Assembly (NCBI GenBank): GCA_949987565.1
Contig: OX465111.1
Location: forward strand, 3,198,459-3,262,458
DNA from: Luidia sarsii
Taxonomy: Eukaryota > Echinodermata > Asteroidea > Paxillosida > Luidiidae
DNA length: 64,000 bases
Direction of reading: 5' to 3'
The notes under the pieces were generated by a model, which was given only the letters and a program-made list of their open reading frames with translations, was not told the origin of the DNA and made no database searches. Both the position numbers and the translations under genes were made by a program. Below, in pieces: positions 50,901-62,900 of the stretch (position 1 is the first letter of the stretch; each line of letters opens with the position of its first letter).

Positions 50901-53900
50901 ATCAGCTTCTCTCGGGGCAAAAGATAGGCCTTGTCCTTAACAGTGATGAAATTGAAGGCCAAAGCATTCACTCAGCCAATTATAATGTAGTAGGATTCTT
51001 CTAACAGTTTTTGTAACAAGATGTCAGGGGTTTCCTCCCCCTGACTGTCTGTGTATGTCCTTGTCACTTTGCCTTTGAGAAAGGTCCTGCTAGGATTGAA
51101 ACATCAGGCCCTCTAACATTTGAGAAGATGGTTTTTTTTTTACGGGATGCGGGTGTTAGCCTTGAGCCCAACTCCCAACCTGGAGTATCAGGTATTGTGA
51201 GTAGTCTGCCTTCTACCCATTGACCGATGCGGCTTGCTTGGACCTGCCAGGGGCATTTGCCTCCACCAATACAGCCCATGGGAACCATCAAGAGTCACGG
51301 GCTCCCCCGCTAGTATCCACGTAAAGTAACAGTATAAAAAATCCAGAGAGATGCTGAAAACCACTTGGAGAAGTCACAGAAGTGGAAGCACCCAACCTGA
51401 CCCTTGGAACAGCAGAAAAAAGAAAGCAAAGGATAGATAGGAATTGGAAGTCTGATTGCAGACTTATGTCCAAGTGGGGACGGAGAGGACTAACTAATAG
51501 TTTGGTTTCTTGCCTTCTTTCAGTCCCTGACTAATGCAATCTGCGAAATCTGCTCTCTCACCCCCCCTCCCGTAATCAGATACGCAGCGTCATCAGACGG
51601 CGACTCGATGGCCGATGACGAGCAACCTCTGACCCTGGACGAGCTGGCCGAGGAGTTTTCCGATGTAGGGCCGGCGGACGGAGGGGCCAGAGTTCAGGTC
51701 AAAGGTCATCAGCATCCGGACGCAGTGCGAGGGGTCCACAACATCGACCGTCAACACCCAATGCATCCTCCCAAGAATGTACGTTGTCAATTTGAAACAT
51801 GCCTTAACCATTCAATATCAACTAAAGGGCCTTTCAAAAACACGGCAAAAAAATTGTAGAAGCATAACAAATTGGTAGTCACTATATAAAGCTGTTCACA
51901 TCCCATTTGGTGTTTCATTGAATGAAACCAAACAAATTAGCATAGATGTTATATGATTTTGCATAATTTACAATGTAGTGTACAACTGCATCCCACTCCC
52001 TTCCCTGTGTCAGGGCTTTCCTTCCCCTGGCTGTCTGTGTATGTCCCTTTGCCTTTGAAAAAGGTCCTGCAAAGATCGAAACGTTAGGCCCTCTAATTTT
52101 TTAGATTTATGTATTGCAGGTCATTTTAGTCAGTGAGCAGTTTGCAACAGTTTTTGTATTAACTTCATATTTACAATGTACAACAAGGATTTACCCTACA
52201 TATCATCAACTGGCCCGAGATAATTTCAACTGTCATTTGGCCACACAGCCAGTGCTATATTCAAATCCCTCGCAATTCCTTTATAGAATTGTTCTTGGAT
52301 TTCATTAAGATTTGATTTTTGTTTGTAATTTCCTGTAGGTTGATGCCCCCCATAGTTCCGGGCTGCCCATCCATGACTTTGAGAACGAGTCACTGAGGAA
52401 GAAACTCCAGGCACTGAGAGACGAGAACTCACAGCTCATCACGAGTAATCACAAGTTGCTCAGTGAGCTGGAATCCACCACCTATGAGCTCCGCTCAACC
52501 AAAAGTCAAGTGAGTGACCTCGTGTTGAGTATGAGCTGAATCTTTTCTATTCTCCCTCGCCTTCCTCTCTTTTCTCCTCATCCTCCACCTCATGTTCCCC
52601 CTCTTCCTTCTTCTACGCCTCCTGAAAGCTCCCCTCTTCCACCTCTGCCTTCCACTCCCCCCTTCTCCTCGTCCTCCTCCATCTCCCTCACCGCTGAAAT
52701 AAAAAGATAGAAAAATTTGCAGATTAGACATTTTGACCCTTTGCTTTCTTGTACTACCCAAAGCTGAAAGTTGTCACCCACGAACTGGATACCACACGAG
52801 AGGAAGTGCCCACGCTCAGACACAAGCTGAGTCAGCTGGAGTCTAGCATCCAGCTCGATAACGAGGCACTCAGGTAAGATTTGCATTGTGATCCAAAGGC
52901 TGGTGCCGCTGGACATACAAGCACCAGCCTAGAGTGATTTATGGCCTGTTGATATACTGAGCAGTTAGGTAGGCCAGTGCAGTCAATTTCACCTAACCCA
53001 TCGCAACTTCCGATCCATCGCAAGACAATGAGAGATGCACAGAAACCATATGGCCTATCACGGTTTACCATGGGTTATCCGTCGTAAGTTGAGTTGTGAT
53101 GCATTGTAAAGGCTTTGTGAAATCCACCCCAGGTCTGAATTGTCATTGGCTGTCACTTCCAGTTACTCGTGACTCTAAAGCAGCCATTAAGTACAGGCTG
53201 CATCCAGTTTCCATTAGCCTGTGTTTTTTTTTTCAGTCGTAGCCAATGATTTAAAACATCACTGTAGATCATATCATGTTTAATGGCTATGGCACTGAAC
53301 ATGATAGGCTGCACTTAGGAATACCCACATCAGAAGCCGTAGCCATAGCCGTATCTGCACCCATTACTCGAAACCCAACCAGATCTGACTGATGCAGGAT
53401 TGGCATGAACACGCTTGATGTCATTGGTCTGATGCCCGCAGGTCCGCCGACCATAGACTGGTTGAATATGAACGGGAACTGAAGGACAAGAAGTCGGTGG
53501 TCAGGCAGTGCAGAGAGGAGGTGAAGGCTGTGCAGTCTGAGCTGGCTTATGAAACGCAGCAACGGGAGAGGCAAGCATATATGACAACCAGGGTCCCCTG
53601 GTTTAAATTGTTCTTGGCATGGGTTGTCTCAGAAGTACATGTATCTGTAGAAGTGGCTGTCACCATCTTCACCTTCCTCATCCTCCCCATCTTCATCATC
53701 CTCTTCATCCTCATCATCCTCATCATTCTCATCATCCTCCCTCTCCTCACCCTCATCCTCTCCATATTCCCCATCCTCCTCATCCCCATCTTCCCCATCC
53801 TCATCCTCATCTTCCTTATCCTCCTCATCATCCTCATTCTGCTCATTCCCCTCATCCTCCACATCCTCTTCATTCTCCTCATCCCCCTAATCATCATTCT

Positions 53901-56900
53901 CATTATTCTCCTCATCCTCCTCATCCTCCTCATCCTCATCTTCCTCATCCTCCTCATCTTCCTCATCCTCCTCATCCTCCTTCCCCTCCTCCTCCTTATC
54001 CTCCTCATCCTCCTCTTCCTCATCCTCCTTATCCTCCTCATCCTCCTCATCCTCCTTATTCTCCTAATCCTCCTCATCCTCCTAATCCTTTTCATCATCC
54101 TCCCCTCCTCCCCCTCCTCATCCTTCTCATCCTCCATCATTGATGTAATGTTTCTGAGTTCCTCTCCACATGGGAGTGACACATTCACTAAAAGATCCAC
54201 TAACCCTCTGTCATAGGGCTGAGTACCAGCGGGACCAGACTCTTGGTAGCCTGGAAGACCTGAGTGATCAGCTGAACGAGTACAGGAACAAGACCAAGGA
54301 GAAATTTAAGAAGGTAGGCCCTATGGCCAGTTTTGGAAGAGTGCAATGGTGTGCTTGCATTGACTGTGTACGATGGATCTACAGCTGAGTACAGCTCAGG
54401 GAAGACCCACTCACTCACTGGGATAACCCTTCAGATGTGATTGGAGAAGTTTGGTGCTGTGAACCTCTGTCTTGTTTGGTGTCTGTGGACAGTTTCAGGA
54501 CACTGAAGACCGTCTCAGGGATAACCTGCTGCACAGCGATCAGGAACGGGAGGAGCTGTTGGACAGGGCCACTGCCTTGGAAGGAGAACTCCAAGATGCC
54601 AGGGACAGCATCAGGTTAGCTTTCTCCTTCCTTCCATGCCTGCCTGCCTGCCTGCCTGGCTGCCTGCCTGCCTGCCTGTCTGGCTGCCTGCCTGCGTCCC
54701 TGCCTGCCTCTCTCCCTGCCTGCCTGCCTACCTGCCTGTCTGCCTCCCTCCCTCCCTGTCTGCCTCCCTCCCTCCCTCCCTCCCTCCCTGCCTGCCTGCC
54801 TGCCTGTCTGCCTCCCTCCCTCCCTCCCTCCCTCCCTGCCTCCCTGCCTCCCTCCCTCCCTGCCTGCCTGCCTGCCTGCCCCCCTGTCTCCCTCAGAGAC
54901 AGAGTGGCTTTGCTGTGTAGAGCCAGGAAGAAAAATGATAGACTTGGGAAGGGATCAAAGGGGGGATGGATTAAATGGAAAAAAAAAATCAGGGTATGAA
55001 AACAAGGATCTGGGTCTCCCATGTTCTCGGCAGAGAGTTAAAGGAGGGATCGATCCGGGAAAAGGCCGCAGCCACCCAGGACCTCCAGTCCAGCGTCTTC
55101 AGCCTCCAGTCCCAGGTGGCCCGCCTCCAGGACGAGCTGGACGGCCGGTCGGCGGAGAACGCCAGCCTGAGGGAGCTGAGCGACCGCCAGACCCAGCGGC
55201 TGGCCGGCTGCCAGAGAGACATGGAGGCCAGCCACTCGGAGGTCAGGCGGCTGCAGGATGTGGCCCGGCGACTGCAGGACAGCATGGTAAATAGAGCCAG
55301 GTCACCAGACTCAGGTCAGGTGATTTAATATCACATGATGATTATCATCCCCACATATCATTCAAGCTGAAACCTGAGGAGTTGATGTCGTAGCACCATT
55401 TTAATTTTCAAGCTGTGGCATGACGTCCAGGGTCATCACCCGAATGACGATTAACGCTGTATTCATCGTTCCATGCAGATGCAAATACTGCACCACCTTG
55501 CCCAGCTTGGTGGTCAAGTGGTACAGACATCTTCTGCATCAGAAAGCAGGAGTTGCATGTTCGATTCCAGCCAGAGCTGCCTGTATGTTTTCAGCAGGCA
55601 AAGGGCCAACAAACTCTCCATTCAACGCTAACTATACACCAAGTAGGGCTAAAACTCATTGCACTCTGGCTGAGACAAATCATTATGCAATCGAGCCACG
55701 CTCTGAGCACGCAGTGCTGATCAAACATGGAGTAGGGCAAACCCTGATTGAATTACATTCTCAACAACGCAAAGAACTATTACCATCGGGCAATGGTACG
55801 CTGGGTTGGGCAAACCCTCCTTGAATGAGGTCCTCCACTGGTGTTGTTTATTTCAGAGGCACTCCGGTGAGTCAGGGTCCCTCCAGCAGACTGGCTTTGA
55901 CAACCCAGGACCCCTCCGGGCGAGCAGTCCGGCTTCCTCGGACCCGGGGACCTTGCCCCGCAGGAGGAAGAAGAGCACCAGTCCTGCCTCCAGCACCCTC
56001 TCGGCCAAGCGGGCCTACAGTGTGAGCTGGGAGGAGGAGGAGGAGGAGGAGGTGGAGAGGGACCATGGAGGCCAGAGCAGAGGTGGAAGCAATCGCGAAC
56101 TGATTGCTCAGCTGAGGTAACCAAACATCCGTCCTTCTTCCTTTTTCATTTTGGTCATATCAGTCAATGGAATTTTTTTCATTGTGTTGGTCCAGTCAGC
56201 CAGCAGTTGGCAATACATTATTATTATTATGGTCATTTAGAAATTTAGAAAGCAATCTTCTTTACTATATCTTTCGTATGTCAATCACAGCAACATAATT
56301 TGATATGTAGTTTACTATAGTTTACGACATTTTAATGTGTTACTGCATGCAAAATTCATCATATATGAAGAATCAGATGGCTTGGTATTGCACCCATGTG
56401 TGCTATTTTTCTTTGTTTTTCTTTTCTCCCTGGAGATATGTGGCAATGAATGGTTGTATCGCTTCTTACTGGTGCCTCCACCCCAGCAAAGACTAGTTGA
56501 TTATTTAGGGAGGCCACCATTAAAGGGCTGGATAGGTCAGATGGGAAGAGTACTGAGTATGCAAAAACCAGAGGTCTCGGGTCAAAGTCCTGGGGCCGAT
56601 TTCACTAACACTTTGCGATCATCGCAAACGCCAAAATCGATCACACACTGATTGCCAAGTTGCGATGGATTTCAGACTTAGCGATCGATTTTGACCTTTG
56701 CGATGATCGCAAAGCTTTCGTGAAATCGTCCCCTGGTCCAGCCAAAGTTTTCTTTTCCCAATTTCTCAAAACGTTTTATACCGCAATCGTTCCGGGACAG
56801 GATGAAGTTGGCCATGAAGGAGGCGGAGAACCAGCGCCTGCAGGCAGCGAGGCAGCGGGACACGGCCGGCCTGTCGCTGTCCGGCAGCGGCACCATGGAC

Positions 56901-59900
56901 GGCCTGCGCTCGGAGCTCACCGCCCTGGTGGAGAGGAACAAGATCGGTGAGTGCCGCTGACGTCCCTTCCCTGCGCATCCACGTGGCGCCGGTACTTGCA
57001 GTGGGACCTGCCTTGCCTCACGTTTGAAACCAGGATTTCCACTACATGTTTAACAAAGCCCCCTGACAGAAACGAGTTTCTTTTGGGCAATTCTACAGGA
57101 GCTAATTGGATGTTTTTTTTTTTTTTTGTTATTTGTTTGTGTTTTTGTTTGTTTCCCTCTTTATTATTATCATTTTGTGTGTGCAGTGGTGTGACGTATA
57201 TTGTAAGTGTATATTGTGACTTAACTCTTTCCCTACGATGAGCCGCGAAGTGCACCTCCGGCCGGAAAGCTGCTGCCAGTGGCTCGTTGTAAACCTTTTG
57301 CAAATAAATTCCGTCTGAAGTCACCTTTTTGGTTTGGCAGAGTGGGTCACATATGATCGATGTCAAGCCCCTGAGTGTATGATGATGTGCATTGTGTATC
57401 TGGCCTCAGGCGACCGCAAGGCCCAGGAGCTCGGCACCATCATCAACGGGCTGGAGGAGGAGCGGCGGAGGCAAGCCGGCCAGCTGACCCGCCTCCAGGA
57501 ACGGCTGGCCGAGCAGGAGGCGCACAGCACCGCCGTGGAGTCGCAGCTGGACCACTACAACAGCCAGCTCAGGGTGCTGCACGACCAGGCGCAGCAGAGG
57601 GGAGAGAGGGTGACCGCACTGGAGGCAGAGGTAGGCGCTGACGCCAAAAAGACTGTGGGGGCCCTTCCTTCAATAAGATTTGCATGGTGGAAAAACCAAG
57701 TGGAAGGTTTGCGGTGACACCATGTAACGCTTCTCTCAAGGAGGAGTATGGCTCAGAAAAGAGCCGGTAACTCAACGTTTAGGGTAGCAGTCTCCCGACG
57801 ACGGGCAGAGTACACACTACCCGAAACGTTGAGTTACCAGCTCTTTTCAGAGCCACACTCCTTCTCGAAAGAGAAGTGCTACATGGTGTCACCGCAAACC
57901 TTCCACTTGGCCCTCTCTTCCCAATATGGAATCCAAATCGCCAGTGCCAACAAATATGACAGGGCCTGGCGTCTGGATCCTAGCAGGACCCTTCTCACAA
58001 GTGACTCTCCGTGTTACAAGCTGGGTTAGGGTCATTGCAGTCATATTCAGAGCAGTGACTGTAAATGGGTACACCGAAGTGTAGTAAGGCCTTTGAGAAA
58101 GGTCCTGCTAGGATTTATGCGTTTCTTATCTCAACTCTCGTCTTCTCTCAGCTGGAGGAGAAGAGGGGACTCGTCAGGCATCTGGAGGAGCATCTAGCCG
58201 AGAAGAGCCTGACCATTGAGCAAAGTGACTCCAAACTGGCCCAACTGGATGACCAACTTGCTGCCAAGACGACAGAGCTACAAGACCTCAAGGTATATCA
58301 GTCTGCTTTAGTCCCCGTTCGCACTGAACTATTTTTTGGGGGAAAACTCACCAAGTCCGAACGGCCTAGGATACTCTCCTCCCTATTGAGGTCATTACTT
58401 TACCTGAAAGGTCATGCACAGCACCTTCATGAGCTGTTACATTTCCCGCCTCGGTTAAATTATCCTGTGAACAGCAGTAAGATTTACCTATGGGAGATCT
58501 ATCAATTTATCTTGGTGAAATTTTCTCATGTTTAAGTCCAGTGCGAACACTGCTTTTGTGAATAAACTTGGAGATAGTAAGTTTGGCTGTTGGAGTGCCT
58601 TTTCAATGAGGGATTTGCCTTAATACACCAACGGATAGTTAGCATTGTATGCTCAGTGTTTTGCCTGATTTCCTGGTGATTTGCATCCGTGAGAATTCAA
58701 TGCAATGAGTGTTTACTCATTGGAGTATTCTTAGTGCTTTGCCCGATTGCTTAATGGTTTACATCAGTAAGAATGTGATTCGGTAAGGGGTTAATAGCCC
58801 TACTACCTGACATGTTATTAGCACTGTGCGCTCAGTGCTTTGCATGGTTACCCGGTGATTGGCATCAGTGAGAATGTGATTTCAATGCGGTTTGGACCAT
58901 CCCCGATGCTGCTTAGTTACTAATTATTTTGCCTGAAAATTTGCATTGGAACTTGTGGAATTTAACTGAACCTTTCATCTGTGAAAACAATTATCTTCTC
59001 CTTTGACTTATTTAAATTTATATAATGTCTTGTCTCTGTGGTAGTCTTGTATTTGTTTAGTGTTTTGTAACATATTGTGTTCTAATGTGTAACCTATAAT
59101 TAAGTATTCCTATATTTGTACAAGGGCCCACACTTACAAGCTCTGCTTCGTCGCGGGTGCCTTCACAGTATATTCTATATTTTATAAACAGAAATGTATA
59201 AGCTTAGAGTGATTCTCTAGTGTGAAAAATAAATGAATGAATGAATGAATTGGTAAGAATGTAAATCAATGGCGCATCGTAAGGCTTTGTCAAATACAGG
59301 CCTGACTGGAATGGGGTCCTCTCTTTTAGCTCACCCTGGAGAGGAAGGCAGAGGAAGCCAGCCAGTTGAGTCAGACGCTGGATGAGATGAAGGAGCTGCA
59401 CTCCCAACAGAGCCAGGAGATGCAGCAACAGATGGAGAGGGTAAGAGACTCACAGACTTTAGCACTCGAAGGGTTTGCATGACCGATGCACAATGTGGAT
59501 TGCGTTTAGTGACACCACGTATACTCATCTATTTTTGGGAAGGAGTGCGGCTCTGAAAAGAGCAGGTAGTAGGTGTCCGTCAGTCTGGAGAGACTATGGA
59601 GTTTGCGTGCTGGATTATCTTCCTATACCACCGTCGACTGTGACTGGTCAATCCGATGCGGGAATGTCAGTCCTTCCCACAATCGCTGCACAGGAACACC
59701 GAAGCCGTGGTGTCTGAGATGCTTGGAGCTTTTCTCTTGTGGCGCTTGTTGTCTGCTTGCTTCGTGAGGGAGGTTTCCAGATTGTGGAGCCCCTTTTTTC
59801 CCAACTGCCGACCTTCAGTTTGTTTGATGCAGTGCTGTCGTTTCCCAGGTGTTCAGGTGTGAGTCATCTCTTTTCGAGGAGGAGGTGACGGCTCTGATTA

Positions 59901-62900
59901 GAGTAGGCAACTCCACGTTTTGGTCAGTGTGTCCTCTGCCTGTTGTCAGGAGACTGCAGGACTCCAGCCATTGATGGCGCTTATTTTATGGTCCGGTGTT
60001 TGCTGTGTGTGTAGAAGCTTCCCGTAGTGCAGGAAGCATCTTCGTACTTCAGTAACCTCCGTAACATGTTAAGGCACCATCGACAATTTGAATCCAGCAG
60101 TCTCCTGACGACAGGCAGAGCACACACTGCCCGAAACATTGAGTTGCGGGTTCTTCTCAGCGCCACATTCCTTCCTTCTCTTGAATGATGTCAGCACACA
60201 CTTTCCACACTAAAGACTTTTGCCTCTCTGCAAAGTGTACGTTCATTCCATGCATGGTGGTTTGAGCAACTCTCCCTATCCTATAGCGATCTTTGAAAGC
60301 CTTTTTTTTTTCTGAAATGGTCCATGGACTAATCCAAGATCTTTCTTAGTTCAGTTCAAGGATTCACGTTCGACGATTGCATTCTTTCCTTCAGCTCCAG
60401 GACACTAAGGATGCATTGACTTCCCAAGTGCAAGACATGAGTCGCTCCACAGAGGAACTCCAAGGTGAACTGTCTGCCCAGATGATGAGCAACAGACAGC
60501 TGGAGAAAGATCTGGAACAGACGAGACAGGTTGGTTCATTCAGCCCCAAATCTGGCAAGATTGAACCAAAACAAGAGTTGAAATGCTGTTTCAATCCAAG
60601 CAGGACACTTTTCAAGGGCAGAATAACAAGAAAACAAAAATCAAAGATGTTGTCAGAAATTTGCAAACTCTTTACTGACTTGTGTGTCCCAAAAATTGAG
60701 GGTCGGATGTTTGGATCCCAGCAGGTCCTTTCTCACTGGCAGAATGACAGGGACACAAACAGATAGGAATGGAGAAGGGGCAATGGGATAGGGATGACCA
60801 AAAAAGGACACGGGAGGAGAGTGGGTAGACAGAATTGAGTGGAAGGAAGGGTAGGGAACAGGGAAGGGATTAGAGAAAGGGAAAGGTCAAAGAGAAAACT
60901 GCCTTCTGACCAAAATGACAAAAATGGAGATATCAAAAATTATGAGGCTTTGACGTTTCAATCCTAGCAGGAGCTTTCTCAAAGGCAGAGAAAGGACCTT
61001 TTGAGAATGAGCAAGGTACCTTTGAAAAAAGGTCCTGCTAGGATCCAAATGTCAGGCCCTCCTAATTTGTTTTTAAAATCTATGACTCTCAAAAGCTAGA
61101 GTGCCTGACGTTTCAATCCTAGGAGGACCTTTCTCACGAATGACTCTCCGTGTTACAAGCTGGGAAGGGTCATTGCAGTCACATTCACAGCTGTGACTGT
61201 GAATGGGTACACCGAAGGGCCCATTGTGTAATAAGGCCTTTGAGGAAGGTCCTGCTAGGATCGAAACGCCAGGCACACTATCTTTTGAGATTTATGTATT
61301 GCAGGTCATTTTTATAGTCAGTGAGCAGTTTGCAACAGTTTTTTATTTTTTTTTATTTATTTACTTTATTTTTTAATTTTTTATTTACTTCAAAATCTGT
61401 GACTCTCAAATCAAGGCAAGAGTTTGCTTTTACCTGCTCGTCAAGTAAAACAAAAAACACGTCTAAGATTTTGTGTTTGGATTATTCTGGGAAAACAAGG
61501 AACTTGACGAGGGAGTGAAAGAGCGCTGCGAGACCGCTAAGTCCATGAAGCAGAAGGTCAGTGAGGATGGCTATCGCATCACCCAGCTGGAGGCAGCCTT
61601 GCTGGTGTGCAAGGAAGAGCTGACTGGATACATCAACAGGATCGAGGACATGCGGGACAGGCACGAGAAGGCGATGCAAGACAAGAAGACTGAGGTATGT
61701 TTGGGGAGGAAGATTGGGAGGGGGAGGGGTTTGTAGATGGGATAGGGGTCTATAGATGGGGTAGGGGGTTTATAGTTGGGGTAGGGGGTTTTTATAGATG
61801 GGGTAGGGGTTTGTAGATGGGGTAGGGGTTTGTAGATGGGGTAGGGGGGTTATAGATGGGGTAGGGGGTTTATAGTTGGGGTAGGGGGTTTTTATAGATG
61901 GGGTAGGGGTTTGTAGATGGAGTAGGGGTTTGTAGATGGAGTAGGGGTTGATAGAAGGGGTAGGGGGGTTATAGATGGGGTAGGGGATTTATAGATGGGG
62001 TGGGGTGAATAGATGGGGTAGGGGGTTATAGATGGGGTAGGGGGTTTATAGATGGGGCAGGCATGGGTTGATAGATTGAGAATTGGTTGACGGACATTTA
62101 GGGGGATCAAATTCTTTCTGCCGTTACATTTTCTCTCTCTGGTTGAAAACTGAAGTTCAGCGCCTCCCACCTCCCTCCCACTCGCCGTAGATCAAGAAGC
62201 TGGAGCTCCTGCTGAGGCAGACCAGCGAGGCGCGAGACGAGAGCGAGAGCCGAGCGCTGGCGCTGGAGAGGTCGGTGGAGGAGCAGCAGCAGATGCTGCT
62301 GCAGAGTGCTGAGCGCATGGCGGAGCTGGAGGAGAAGGAGGGACACCTGGAGCACCAGGTGAGGCTCAGTCAGTCATCATCCAGATTTGTGCCAATTTGT
62401 TATTATTATCATTATTTATTCAGCCATCACAAACATACATGTAGTACACAATTACAGACAATACTTCCAGATGGGCTTGGAACAGCAAAAGCAAAATAAT
62501 TACTATGTAAAGTTATAAGGCCTTATTTATTTAATTTGAAACTCGAACAAGTGCCCTTACATTGGCAGGACTCGAACTCGGGTCACCATTAACGGCCATA
62601 TATCTATATCAGCTGTACAGTATATAATGTCAATTCCTATCTCCAGCCTTCCCGAGTTCCTCTCTATCTCCTTCTTTCCTTAGCCCTTAATCTTGACTGG
62701 AAAACAAAAGGCAAAAGTAAGCGGGTTCGAATCCCAGCCGCGATGCATCATAATCATATCCCTTTAAACCCGAAGGTGTCGCACCTAGAGAAGGGCCTGA
62801 ACCACGTGACCACGGCGGCGGAGAACGACGCCGCCCTTATCGAGAAGAAACTCCACCAGGCGTGCGTAGACCTGGAGGACAGGGCTGGCCAGCTGACCGA

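Noticed and set aside
53497..54216. A 239-aa hydrophobic frame that could look like a membrane protein
   Set aside because: It is exon 5 of CCDC18 running into a TCCTCA repeat; the Ile/Leu richness is compositional.
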